Source: Bacteroidaceae bacterium HV4-6-C5C
GTDB taxonomy: Bacteria; Bacteroidota; Bacteroidia; Bacteroidales; Bacteroidaceae
DNA: 64,000 nucleotides
Direction of reading: 5' to 3'
Assembly: GCA_007896885.1 (NCBI GenBank)
Contig: VOIU01000001.1
Coordinates: 124,001-188,000, forward strand
The notes under the pieces were generated by a model, which saw only the letters and a list, made by a program, of their open reading frames with translations, was not told the DNA's origin and searched no databases. The stretch's first letter is position 1. Each line of letters starts with the position of its first letter. This document shows, one piece after another, positions 37,414 through 48,100 of the stretch. The translations under genes and the position numbers were made by a program.

Positions 37414-38751
37414 TTAAATAATGCCTTGTCCCATCATCGCGTGAGCCACTTTCATGAAACCGGCAATATTGGCACCTTTTACATAATTAATGTATCCATC
37501 TGGTTCGGAGCCATATTTTACACATTGCGAATGAATGCCATGCATTATTGCATGAAGCCTTTCATCTACTTCGGCAGCACCCCAACTGAGATGCATTGCA
37601 TTCTGTGACATTTCCAATCCCGACGTAGCTACTCCACCGGCATTAACCGCCTTACCCGGAGCGTACATTATTTTATGTTCTATAAAAAGATCAATAGCTT
37701 CGGGAGTACATCCCATATTGGAGATTTCGCCGACACACAAAACCTTATTCTCTATAAGCTTACGTGCATCGTCACCATCAAGTTCATTTTGCGTTGCACA
37801 AGGCAAAGCAATATCCGATTTTACTTCCCATGGATGCTTTCCCGGCACAAAGGTTGCTCCACTGAATTGTTCTACATAGGGCTCTACAATATCATTGCCA
37901 GACGCCCTAAGCTCAAGCATATAATCTATTTTATCTCCACTAATTCCTGCCGGATCATATATATATCCATCAGGACCTGATATAGTTATTACTTTAGCTC
38001 CCAATTGAGTTGCCTTAGTGGCAGCTCCCCATGCTACATTTCCAAAGCCGGAAATAGCTACTGTCTTACCTTTAATATTAAGGCCTTTGGCTTGCAGCAT
38101 TTGATTTACAAAATATAAACCTCCAAAACCTGTAGCTTCAGGTCGAATCAATGAACCTCCGAATTCAAGGCCTTTACCGGTAAATGTTCCGGTAAATTGG
38201 CGGGTGAGTTTCTTATACATACCAAACATATAACCGACTTCACGACCACCCACACCAATATCTCCTGCTGGTACATCCATGTCAGGACCAAGATGACGCC
38301 ATAATTCAAGTATAAAAGCTTGGCAGAAACGCATTATCTCAGCATCGCTTTTACCTCGTGGTGAAAAGTCCGATCCACCCTTACCTCCCCCCATAGGAAG
38401 AGTTGTCAGCGCATTCTTGAAAGTCTGCTCAAAACCTAAAAATTTCAGGATAGAAAGATTAACCGAAGCGTGAAAACGAATACCACCTTTATACGGACCG
38501 ATAGCATTATTAAATTGCACGCGATACCCTAAGTTTGTTTGTACTTCGCCCTTATCATCAACCCAAGTCACACGGAACGTAAAAATACGATCCGGCTCGA
38601 CCAGCCGTTCAATGATTTTGGCTTTTTCAAACTCCGGATGCTGATTATAGATATCTTCGATAGAAATAAGTACTTCCTTCACGGCTTGAAGATATTCAGA
38701 CTCGCCGGGGTGTTTTGCCTCTAGAGAGGACATGATTCGTTCAATATTCAT
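37414..38751 (-). CDS. gdhB: NAD(P)-type glutamate dehydrogenase, copy 2
   Basis: The 445 residues are homologous along their whole length to copy 1 at 21570-22904, sharing LPMGGGKGGSDFSPRGKS, AGDIGVGGREVGYMFGMYKKLTR and the C-terminus YVKGANIAGFMKV. The Rossmann motif here is ISGFGNVAWGAATKA, against VSGSGNVAQYTAEK in copy 1. The copies therefore differ near the nucleotide-binding site, which could mean a different NADPH/NADH preference. Two GDH genes are common in Bacteroides; gdhB is used here only to tell the copies apart. It is monocistronic with its own terminator. Confidence 0.93.
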   Translation of the reverse strand: MNIERIMSSLEAKHPGESEYLQAVKEVLISIEDIYNQHPEFEKAKIIERLVEPDRIFTFRVTWVDDKGEVQTNLGYRVQFNNAIGPYKGGIRFHASVNLSILKFLGFEQTFKNALTTLPMGGGKGGSDFSPRGKSDAEIMRFCQAFILELWRHLGPDMDVPAGDIGVGGREVGYMFGMYKKLTRQFTGTFTGKGLEFGGSLIRPEATGFGGLYFVNQMLQAKGLNIKGKTVAISGFGNVAWGAATKATQLGAKVITISGPDGYIYDPAGISGDKIDYMLELRASGNDIVEPYVEQFSGATFVPGKHPWEVKSDIALPCATQNELDGDDARKLIENKVLCVGEISNMGCTPEAIDLFIEHKIMYAPGKAVNAGGVATSGLEMSQNAMHLSWGAAEVDERLHAIMHGIHSQCVKYGSEPDGYINYVKGANIAGFMKVAHAMMGQGII

Positions 38752-38824
38752 AATATTACACTTTAAAGGTTTATCCTTATTGTGAATGAGTTATATTTAA
38801 TCACTTTGTAAACAAATAACGCCA

Positions 38825-38832
38825 CAAATATA
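38825..38832 (-). promoter_or_regulatory. -7 promoter element of glutamate dehydrogenase copy 2
   Basis: Minus-strand TATATTTG matches TAnnTTTG, about 74 bp upstream of the ATG. Confidence 0.45.
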
Positions 38833-38984
38833 GGTAAAGTTTTCTTTTCACCTAATATTAATGGCGTTATTTTGGTTTAATAGCAATAAAATGTAAGATA
38901 GCCTCATTAACAGCTAAATGAAATGGCTGAACAAATAGGTCATAAAATCAATAATCCAGTCTTACCTTACAGTATCAATTGGAA

Positions 38985-41096
38985 TCATTGATCTTTAAAT
39001 TTCATACCTAGATTATACATGATAAAGCCATAGATGTCAGCCTGTTCTTCAAGCACTTTACTCATAGGCTTTCCTGCTCCATGGCCGGCTTTACTGTCGA
39101 TACGGATTAAAGTCGGATTAACTCCATTATTGCAAGCCTGCAAGGTTGCTGCAAATTTAAAAGAATGTGCTGGTACCACCCTGTCATCATGATCGGCTGT
39201 AGTAACTAAAGTAGCCGGATACTTAGTCCCCAGCTTAAGATTATGCAAAGGAGAGTACCCTTTCAAGTATTGAAACATTTCCTTACTATCTTCACTCGTT
39301 CCATAATCACTTGCCCAATTCCATCCGATAGTAAACTTATGGTAGCGCAACATATCCATCACTCCGACTTGTGGTATTGCCACACGGAATAAATCGGGTC
39401 GTTGAGTCATACATGCCCCAACCAATAGCCCACCATTAGATCCTCCGACAATTGCTATTTTTTTATTATTGGTATATTTGTTGTGAATAAGATATTCGGC
39501 CGCCGCAATGAAATCATTAAATACATTCTGCTTTTGCATCTTTGTCCCCGCAATATGCCAATCTTCTCCGTATTCACCACCACCTCTCAAGTTTGCCTGT
39601 GCATATATTCCACCATTTTCAAGGAAAGGCACACGCACTGAAGAGAAAGCCGGATTAAGACTGATATTGAAACCACCGTAACCATAAAGGAATACAGGAT
39701 TTTTTCCATCTTTTTTCAAGCCTTTTTTATAAGTCAGAAACATTGGTATTTTAGTGCCATCTTTACTCGGATAGAACACTTGTTCTGTAACAAACTCATC
39801 AGGATTAAAGTCGACTTTCGGAGCACGGAATATTTTATAACTGTTGGTATCCATGTCATAACGATAAGTAGCTCCGGGAATAGTGAAGGAGGTGAAACTG
39901 AAGAAGCATTCCTTATCATTTTTATCTCCACTAAAACCAACCGAGCCAAGAGAGGGTAAATTTATTTCTTGTATCTCTTTCCCATCAAGCCCATAGACGT
40001 AAGCGTGATTGGATGCATCTTTATCATAGGTCAGGAAAAGCTTTCCACCAATAACTTGTGCACCCGAAAGTACGCTTTCAGATTGTGGAATCAATACTTC
40101 CCAATCATTTAAAGCCGGTTTATCTATATATGCAACCATTATACAGCCTTTAGGAGACTTATAATTAGTGGATAAATAGATTTTATTGCCTACTACTTCC
40201 ATAGGACCATACTGATAATCCATATCCGAAGCCATTGCCACAAACGAAGCATTAGATTTGCGCAGATCTTTCATATAAAGAGCATTACCACGTCCATCAC
40301 CACTCTCATACAGAAACATAACCGTTTCATCTTCATTTACGCTCACACTATAAAAACGTTTCGGATGATCAAGATTTTGATAAATCAACTTATCTTGTGC
40401 TTGTGGGGTACCTAATTGATGATAATATATCTTATGGTTCTCATTGATATTAGAAAATTCCTTTCCTTTAACTGGAGCATCATAAGCACTATAATAAAAA
40501 CCACTTCCCTGCCATGACGCATCAGTAAACTTGGCCCACAAAATATGGTCGTCCAATAATTTACCGTCCGCAACATTCATCACAAAAATCTCTCTCCAAT
40601 CAGACCCACTCCGTGATACTGTATAAGCCATGTATTTACCATCATTAGAGAAGGAAATCCCGGTCAGCGCGACCGTTCCATCATCCGATAGTTTATTAGG
40701 ATCTAAAAAAACCCGCGGAGTAGATTCCAAATTATCCTGTACGTATAACACACTCTGATTTTGCAATCCATCATTCTTATAAAAGTAGTATTTACCAAAC
40801 TTTTTGAACGGAGTACCTATTTTTTCATAATTCGCAATATCAGTCAGTCTCTTTAATAAAGACTGGCGAAAAGGAATCTTCGACAAAAAGGAGTTGGTGA
40901 CTTCATTCTCCGCATGTACCCATGCATTTGTTGCAGCAGATGTATCATTTTCGAGCCAACGATAAGGATCAGCTACTTTTTCACCGAAATAAAGATCGGA
41001 AACATCTGTCTTTACAGCCTTGGGATACAACAATTTTTGCTGTTGTGCACAAGATACTACCATAATACTTGTTGCCAATAAAATTAATTTTCTCAT
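38985..41096 (-). CDS. Prolyl oligopeptidase (S9A)
   Basis: The 703-residue protein has a lipoprotein-like signal (SIMVVSC, lipobox Cys16). An N-terminal seven-bladed propeller spans about 75-425, and the C-terminal alpha/beta-hydrolase has Ser553 in VGGSNGGLLVGAC, an Asp in TTADHDDRVVPAH and His in DSKAGHGAGKP. It cleaves after proline in peptides up to about 30 residues. The lipobox suggests attachment in the periplasm or on the outer membrane. The minus-strand upstream gap (41097-41386) shows no clear -7 element. Confidence 0.93.
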   Translation of the reverse strand: MRKLILLATSIMVVSCAQQQKLLYPKAVKTDVSDLYFGEKVADPYRWLENDTSAATNAWVHAENEVTNSFLSKIPFRQSLLKRLTDIANYEKIGTPFKKFGKYYFYKNDGLQNQSVLYVQDNLESTPRVFLDPNKLSDDGTVALTGISFSNDGKYMAYTVSRSGSDWREIFVMNVADGKLLDDHILWAKFTDASWQGSGFYYSAYDAPVKGKEFSNINENHKIYYHQLGTPQAQDKLIYQNLDHPKRFYSVSVNEDETVMFLYESGDGRGNALYMKDLRKSNASFVAMASDMDYQYGPMEVVGNKIYLSTNYKSPKGCIMVAYIDKPALNDWEVLIPQSESVLSGAQVIGGKLFLTYDKDASNHAYVYGLDGKEIQEINLPSLGSVGFSGDKNDKECFFSFTSFTIPGATYRYDMDTNSYKIFRAPKVDFNPDEFVTEQVFYPSKDGTKIPMFLTYKKGLKKDGKNPVFLYGYGGFNISLNPAFSSVRVPFLENGGIYAQANLRGGGEYGEDWHIAGTKMQKQNVFNDFIAAAEYLIHNKYTNNKKIAIVGGSNGGLLVGACMTQRPDLFRVAIPQVGVMDMLRYHKFTIGWNWASDYGTSEDSKEMFQYLKGYSPLHNLKLGTKYPATLVTTADHDDRVVPAHSFKFAATLQACNNGVNPTLIRIDSKAGHGAGKPMSKVLEEQADIYGFIMYNLGMKFKDQ

Positions 41097-41386
41097 TTGT
41101 CATTTATTTTTGCGGGTTTAAAGATATCAAATAAAATCAGATCCAAACAAGCTATGAGCTCTTTTTATGTGAAACACCATATTCTCTCCAAAAGGATGAC
41201 GTTCAATGATTCTTCAATAAAAAGCACAGAACTCCATCCAAATGGTAAATAGAGGCGGACATCACAAATCATCCAAAAGGCTAATCTTATATTTTGATAG
41301 CTTTTAAAGATTTTATGCTAATAATCGAACCTTCGAGTTACAAATAATGACTAATCTCGCATTAACAAAACAAATGTAAGTAAAGT

Positions 41387-43855
41387 ATGCAGAAAACAAT
41401 ATTCATTCTGGGTCTCTTATTAGCTGCTATAAGCTCGGCATATAGTCAGAATGTTTTTACGCAAGACCGTAAATTAGAAGAACAGCTCTATGCGACAGGG
41501 CTAATCCATGCGCCACTACATTTAAATACAACAAATTCACTTGAGGAAAAAGGTAAAAAGAAAATTATCATTGCAACCTTACCACTTTATCAATTAAATG
41601 GAGAAAGAGCATGGGAGCATAGCGGAGAAGGATATATGTCTTTTTCAAAAGAGAAATCAGCTTCAAAGGGTCTTTTTCTTCGTCTATCCATACCTAATAA
41701 TACAGGTAGAAGGGCAAAAGGATCCCCTTCCGATCCGGATTATGCTACGTATGGCAATAGCACCGTTACTTATCACATTAAGGGGAAGAATCTAATGGGT
41801 TATAATAGGCTTGCTTTTTCAATATACCCCGATTGCGAAGGAGCTCGCGTCGTTAATATGAATATAAATTTTAATAACGATAATTCTATAACACAAAAAG
41901 GATACAATAGCCCTACCGGCGCTCATCTCGTTAATTTAATTAATAAACAATGGAATCAGTGCTACCTTGAGATCACTGAATATCAGCGTAATAAAGTAAT
42001 GGACATCAGTTTCAATGTGTCTATAAAGGGAAAAGACCGGACAACCGGTGATTCTGCAATCTACTATATAAACGATATACAATTTCAACAAATAAAGGAT
42101 CCGGAGAAAGTTAGTGGATGGATTCCCGATGAAAATAGAATCATTTACTCCACAACAGGATATGTTACAAATGCACCTAAAGAAGCTATAATAAACGCAT
42201 CATTGTACAAAAGACACACAATATTCCAACTCATCAATACTGTTGATCAAACAGTTGCACTCGAAGGAAAAATTGAAGATAAGAAAACTACAATTGGAGA
42301 ATTTGGTGTTATTGATTTTACATCTTTCAATCATGCAGGAGATTACTCATTAAAAGTTGGCGAAGTCGTAACCCCTTCATTCCAAATTGGACAGAAGATA
42401 TGGGATAATTCACTGTGGAAAGCATTAAACTTTATATTCTGTCAACGCTGTGGATATCCTGTCCCCAACATACATTCATCATGCCACTTAGACTTATTTT
42501 CAAAACATGAGGGTAAGACCATTTCATACGCAGGCGGTTGGCACGATGCAGGAGATTTGTCACAACAAACGCTGCAGACAGGTGACGTAACCTATGCCTT
42601 ATTAGAAGCATACAACCGCCTCAAAAGCAGAAATACTCCATTAGCTGCACGAATATTGGAAGAAGCAGAATGGGGAATTGACTTCATTCTCAAAAATCGT
42701 TACGGGGATGGATATCGTGCCAGCAGCATGGGATTACTTATTTGGCAAGATGGAATTATAAATACTTTGGATGATATTTATTCCGTACGGGTTCAAAATA
42801 TTGCATATGACAATTTCTTATATTCGGTCTATGAAGCCTATGCGTCGATGAGCATGGACCGGGACCCTATGTTACGTGAGCACCTGCTTAAAGTTGCCGA
42901 AGAGGATTTCGCATTTGCTATGGATAAATTCAAGAAAGATGGTTTTGACCAGTTTCAACAAATGTACGAACACAATTATAGTACTTCGAAAAGTCAATAC
43001 ATGGCTACAATATCTTGGGCTGCAAGTATGTTATATAAGTTGACCAAGAAAGCCTACTATGCCAACCTCGCAGTAGAAAATATTCATTACACACTTGATT
43101 GTCAACAAATAGAGCCCTTAGAAAACCAAAGCAATATCAGAGGATTCTTTTATCGAGATAAATCCCAAAAATCAATTGTACATTCCATTCATCAATCCAG
43201 AGAACAGATATACATGCAAGCTATGACCCTGCTGTGTGAAACGCAAAAAGGCCATCCTGATTATTTACGTTGGGAATCATCAATTAAAATGTATGGAGAA
43301 TATCTCAAAGGAATCATGCAATATACTCAGCCTTATGGAATGATACCCAGTGGCATTTATCGTATAGACGAAAATGAAGATTCCATAGAATTTCATAAGT
43401 TACATTTATTGGCTCCGGATAATGCAGGAGAATTATACAAGACCCAACTGGAAAAAGGTATAAAGTTGAATGACAAATATTATATCAAGCGCTTTCCCGT
43501 TTGGTTTAGCATATTTAATGGAAATATGGCAGTTCATCTGTCAACAGGGAAATCGGCAGCCTTATGTGGAAAGTTTCTTAACGATAAAGAATTACTCGAT
43601 ATTGGGATGGAACAATTATACTGGGTAGTAGGTAAAAATCCGTTTGGACAATCGTTAATCTACGGAGAAGGGTACGATTACCCGCAAATGAACAGTTTTT
43701 CTTCGGGAGAGATGGTGGGAGAAATGCCTGTCGGAATACGAACTATAGGTAATGAAGATGTACCATATTGGCCACAGACAAATAACGCCTGCTACAAAGA
43801 AGTTTGGGTGACATCTGCAGGAAAATGGTTGTCACTGGTTTCTGAATTTGAATGA
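41387..43855 (+). CDS. Glycoside hydrolase family 9 enzyme with CelD_N Ig-like domain
   Basis: The 822-residue secreted protein has a signal peptide (ending SSAYSQ), an N-terminal beta-rich region of about 225 residues without an obvious family, an Ig-like CelD_N domain (about 265-335, VTNAPKEAIINASLYKRHTIFQL) and the GH9 (alpha/alpha)6 barrel (about 345-822). Catalytic residues are the Asp pair Asp387/Asp390 in GGWHDAGD and Glu805 in CYKEVWV. GH9 members cut beta-1,4-glucans, but the family also contains exo-beta-glucosaminidases, which matters given the amino-sugar genes at the right end. It is followed after 25 bp by a ThuA-like gene. Confidence 0.9.
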   Translation: MQKTIFILGLLLAAISSAYSQNVFTQDRKLEEQLYATGLIHAPLHLNTTNSLEEKGKKKIIIATLPLYQLNGERAWEHSGEGYMSFSKEKSASKGLFLRLSIPNNTGRRAKGSPSDPDYATYGNSTVTYHIKGKNLMGYNRLAFSIYPDCEGARVVNMNINFNNDNSITQKGYNSPTGAHLVNLINKQWNQCYLEITEYQRNKVMDISFNVSIKGKDRTTGDSAIYYINDIQFQQIKDPEKVSGWIPDENRIIYSTTGYVTNAPKEAIINASLYKRHTIFQLINTVDQTVALEGKIEDKKTTIGEFGVIDFTSFNHAGDYSLKVGEVVTPSFQIGQKIWDNSLWKALNFIFCQRCGYPVPNIHSSCHLDLFSKHEGKTISYAGGWHDAGDLSQQTLQTGDVTYALLEAYNRLKSRNTPLAARILEEAEWGIDFILKNRYGDGYRASSMGLLIWQDGIINTLDDIYSVRVQNIAYDNFLYSVYEAYASMSMDRDPMLREHLLKVAEEDFAFAMDKFKKDGFDQFQQMYEHNYSTSKSQYMATISWAASMLYKLTKKAYYANLAVENIHYTLDCQQIEPLENQSNIRGFFYRDKSQKSIVHSIHQSREQIYMQAMTLLCETQKGHPDYLRWESSIKMYGEYLKGIMQYTQPYGMIPSGIYRIDENEDSIEFHKLHLLAPDNAGELYKTQLEKGIKLNDKYYIKRFPVWFSIFNGNMAVHLSTGKSAALCGKFLNDKELLDIGMEQLYWVVGKNPFGQSLIYGEGYDYPQMNSFSSGEMVGEMPVGIRTIGNEDVPYWPQTNNACYKEVWVTSAGKWLSLVSEFE

Positions 43856-43880
43856 AATATTAACACCATAGAAATGCATT

Positions 43881-44687
43881 ATGAAAAGATTAAAAAATTA
43901 TTTCTTCCTTTTGATTGTGCTTTGCACAACCCTTTCGAGCGCACAAAGTAAGTACTCTGCCAATTATGCCAAAGCCCCACGATTCAAAGCATTGGTTTAC
44001 TATACTCCAAATGCGGAAGAGGCGCATGTACAATTCGCACAACAGGCTATAAGCTTCTTTAAGAAATTAAATTATGGCAATGGATTTATCTTGGATGTCA
44101 CAACCGATCTGTCTCAATATCCATACGAAAAATTAAAGGACTATTCCGTTATTGTAATGCTCAACACAACGCCCACTAGTAAAGCAGAGCGTGAAGCATT
44201 TGAAAAGTATATGGAAAATGGAGGCGGATGGGTCGGCTTTCATGCTGCAGCTTATAACGATAAAAATACAAATTGGCCTTGGTTAGTACAATTCTTGGGC
44301 GGTGGTGTGTTCTATTGCAACAATTGGCCCCCCCAACCTGCATTGGTTGATGTTGACAATTCGAACCATCCCGTCACCAAGAATTTACCTGCTTCATTTG
44401 TAGCTCCGGCTAGCGAATGGTATCAATGGAATCCAAGCCCAAGGCTAAATAAAAATGTAAAAGTACTCTGTTCCATCTCACCAAAGAATTATCCGTTCGG
44501 CATTAAAGATGTAGTTAACTTCGGAGATTTCCCTGTTGTATGGACTAACACTAAATATCGCATGATCTATCTAAATTTGGGACATGGAGATGAAGAATTT
44601 ATTGATGGGACACAGAATCTATTGTTAGTCAATGCTTTCAGATGGGTCGTAAGCACAGATAAGCAAGGTGATCCCTTCTTGAAATAA
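43881..44687 (+). CDS. Secreted ThuA-like protein
   Basis: 268 residues with a signal peptide (ending TLSSAQ) and one ThuA domain of the class I glutamine-amidotransferase-like fold. Landmarks are GGGWVGFHAAAY, WPWLVQFLGGG, HPVTKNLP, SEWYQWNPSPRLN, FGDFPVVWTNT and RMIYLNLGHGDEEF. ThuA is named from rhizobial trehalose/sucrose use, and its exact chemistry is not settled. The same motif series recurs at the C-terminus of the GH18 protein (60290-62005). It is co-transcribed with GH9 and ended by a hairpin at 44750-44799. Confidence 0.85.
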   Translation: MKRLKNYFFLLIVLCTTLSSAQSKYSANYAKAPRFKALVYYTPNAEEAHVQFAQQAISFFKKLNYGNGFILDVTTDLSQYPYEKLKDYSVIVMLNTTPTSKAEREAFEKYMENGGGWVGFHAAAYNDKNTNWPWLVQFLGGGVFYCNNWPPQPALVDVDNSNHPVTKNLPASFVAPASEWYQWNPSPRLNKNVKVLCSISPKNYPFGIKDVVNFGDFPVVWTNTKYRMIYLNLGHGDEEFIDGTQNLLLVNAFRWVVSTDKQGDPFLK

Positions 44688-45168
44688 ACAATTAACTGCA
44701 AGATTAAAAATCTAACAATTGCATTTATATTCCGTATTGTAACTTTTTGATTAAAACTCAGTAATCTCTCTTCTGAAGAATTGGGAACTGAGTTTTAATT
44801 TTATTATACCGGATATTCTTATCAAAGTGATATTCTCTTAATCTCTTCAATATTTGGCAAAGCTTTCTCTTTTCAATTTTATTATTAGCCCCCAAAAATC
44901 TATCCTCAATATATAAAAGCGGAAAAACGAAAGTTAATACAAACACAATTTATGAGATTGTTGACAAAAAAGGAACCTATTTTGACAGATATTGAACCTC
45001 ATTTGCTATACATTCCCTTACTTTTGAGATAAAAGAATTATTACCACAACTTAAAAATTGTATGCCTATGAAAATATAAATTTTTCAAGAATAAGAAAAT
45101 AATATTTTTCCACTCACAATATGTGATTACTAACCGTCTCTATTTATAAACTAATATTTTGTAATTTT
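44688..45168. other. Gap between the ThuA gene and the first susC
   Basis: 481 bp, very AT-rich. It contains the ThuA terminator (44750-44799) and then the untranslated leader of susC. No perfect TAnnTTTG element, riboswitch or recognised operator was found. A 62-codon minus-strand frame (44758-44946) overlaps the terminator and is not called. Confidence 0.5.
44750..44799 (+). terminator. Terminator of the GH9-ThuA operon
   Basis: Perfect 13-bp arms ATTAAAACTCAGT (44750-44762) and ACTGAGTTTTAAT (44787-44799), followed by TTTATTATA. The 24-nt interior can form a further small hairpin (TTCT/AGAA). Confidence 0.7.
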
Positions 45169-48100
45169 ATGCAAAAGAAAATCCTATTGCTGCTTTGTAC
45201 TATTTGGTGCTCAATGCAGCTATTTGCACAGCAAGTTAATGTGCAAGGAGTTGTTCTCGACCCAGCAGGAGAAGCTGTCCCGGGCGCCAATATTTACGTG
45301 AAAAACAACGCCTCAATCGGTACTATCACAGACATTAATGGTAATTTCAACTTAAATGCCAAAGTTAATGACTTTCTGGTTATTTCATTTCTAGGCTATG
45401 ACCCCATTGAGGTGAAAGTAACGAATGCTAATTCAAAACTAACCGTCAATCTTAAAGAAAATGTCAAATATCTCGATGAAATTGTCGTCATCGGTTATGG
45501 CGTGCAAAAGAAGAAACTGGTTACCGGTGCCACAATACAAATAAAGGGAGAGGAAATTGCCAAGATGAATACCGTATCACCTATCGGAGCACTTTCCAGT
45601 CAGACACCGGGTGTATCCATTGTATCCAATTCCGGGAAGCCAGGAGCTGGTTATAAAGTATCTATCCGCGGTCTAGGCACTATGGGAGATGCCTCACCTA
45701 TATGTGTTATCGATGGTTTGGTAGGAGGTATTGATAATTTAAATGCCCTAAATCCGAATGATATTGAAAGTATTGATGTATTGAAAGATGCTGCATCTAC
45801 AGCTATCTACGGCGCGCGAGCTGCCAACGGAGTAATCCTTGTTACGACTAAAAAAGGCAAAGATGGCAAGGCAGTCATTACGTTCGATGCTTACCTAGGT
45901 TGGCAAAATATTGCACGCAAGCCTCAAGTGCTTGATGCAAAAGAATATGCTACTATAATGAACGAAGCACAAATCAATGACGGTCTTGCTCCATTTGATT
46001 TTGCGTCATTAGTCCCCAATTGGAATAAAATAGAAAGTGGTGAATGGAAGGGAACTAACTGGGTAGACGAAATCATCGGTCATGACGCACCCCAGCAGAA
46101 CTACTCATTTGGAGTAAGTGGAGGTAACACTCAAGGTAACTACTCCATAGGCTTGAGCTACACTTCTCAAGAAGGCCTCATCGGGCGCAACTATTTCACA
46201 TCCAAGTATGACCGATATTCTGCCCGTATCAACTCAGAGTGGTCGTTGATAAAAGGAAAAGATTTTGATTACTTCAAGTTTGGTGAGAACCTACAATTAA
46301 ACATGACAACCAACGACGGTCTTGGTGTACAGACGGATGGTCCTTATAATAACAATATCCGATGGGCAATGGAAGCTTTTCCATTTATGACCGTTTATGA
46401 TGAAAATGGAGATTTTTCTAAATGCATCGGTTATTGGAGTTCACTGCGTGCAAATCCTGTAGCACGTTTGTGGTACGACGGCAGAGACAGGAATAGCAAA
46501 AACTATTCAGCACGTGGTAACTTTTACTTCACTGTACAGCCCGTTAAGGATTTGATGTGGCGTTCTACTTTCGGATACGGATACTCAGGCTATACAAACC
46601 GCAGCTATGATGAAACATATGATTTGGGCGGATCATTCCAACGTACCAATAATAATACCAGTCAAGCATCAGGCAATGACTATGCATGGTCATGGGAAAA
46701 TACACTAAACTATCATTTCAATATTCAGGAAAAGCATAACTTTGATATCCTTGCCGGAATGTCTGCAGAGAAATGGGGATTAGGCGAAAGTGTAGGTGCA
46801 AACCGTCAAAAATCTACCTTCGGCGATTGGCAACACGCTTATATCTCGAACACCGAACAACAAGGAGCTACTTCTACTTGGGGAATGTGGGGCAATCCTT
46901 CCGGAGAAGGCGGTCTACTCTCCTACTTTGGTCGTGTAAACTATGACTTTTCCGGGAAGTACATGGCTACTGTCATCCTTCGCGCAGATGGTTCTTCCAA
47001 CTTCGCCAAAGGTAACCGTTGGGGGTACTTTCCTTCAGTATCTGCCGGTTGGAACATCGCAAATGAAAACTTTATGGAATCGACCAAGAACTGGCTCGAT
47101 TATTTGAAACTCCGCGCAAGCTGGGGGCAGAACGGTAATTGCTCCATCAGTAATTTCCAATATCTATCAACAATTAATATTGGTGGTGCAGACTACTACT
47201 TTGGCAACGACAAAGCAAACAAAACTCTCGGTTCTTACCCGGATATTTTAGCAAATGAAAACATCACATGGGAAACCTCTGAACAACTTGACCTCGGCAT
47301 CGACGCACGTTTTCTTAAAAACCGTTTAGGCTTTACGTTCGATTGGTACCAGAAGAAAACTAAAGATTGGCTGGTACAGGCTCCTATTTTGGCATCTTAC
47401 GGAACAGGGGCACCTTACATCAATGGTGGAGATATCAAAAATACCGGCGTCGAACTTGGATTTACATGGAACGATCAAATAAAGAAAGATTTTACTTACG
47501 GCGCTTCTCTAAATATTGCCTACAACAAAAATGAAGTAACTCGTCTTGCTAATGGCGAAGGTGTCATCAATGGCAGCGTTGATGCCCTTTCCACTCAAAC
47601 AGACTATATCACTCGAGTAGAAGTGGGGCGTCCTATCGGATTCTTTTATGGTTACAAGACTTTAGGTATTTTCCAAAATGCAGAACAAGTTAACAACTAT
47701 AAAAATGCCAAGGGTAGCCGAATCATGCCGAATGCTGTACCAGGGGATGTTATCTTTGCAGATCTAAATGGTGACGGAACAATCTCTGCAGATGATCGCA
47801 CCATGATTGGTGACCCGCATCCTGATCTAAACGTGGGGCTAAATTTCAATTTGGGTTATAAAGGTTTTGATCTCTCCATCAGTGGTGTAGGTGCATTCGG
47901 TCAGCAAGTAGCTCATTCTTACCGTGATTTTGGCGATAACCCGAAAGATAACTTCACGATGGACATAGCCGCCAATCGCTGGCATGGCGAAGGTACATCG
48001 AACCGCTATCCACGCATTACTGCATCACCACACCAAAACTGGAAATACATCTCAGACATCTATGTAGATAATGCCGACTATTTTCGCATTAGTAACCTGA

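Noticed and set aside
41186-41280. Repeated TCCAAA(A/T)GG strings upstream of the GH9 gene
   Set aside because: The three copies are spaced 50 and 35 bp apart, with no common phase and low complexity; not convincing as an operator array.
44750-44799. 13-bp inverted repeat as an invertible-promoter recombination site
   Set aside because: The arms are only 24 bp apart, no recombinase gene is near, and a T-rich tail follows, so a terminator explains it better.
44758-44946. 62-codon minus-strand frame upstream of susC
   Set aside because: It overlaps the GH9-ThuA terminator, has no family features or promoter, and is AT-rich chance coding.
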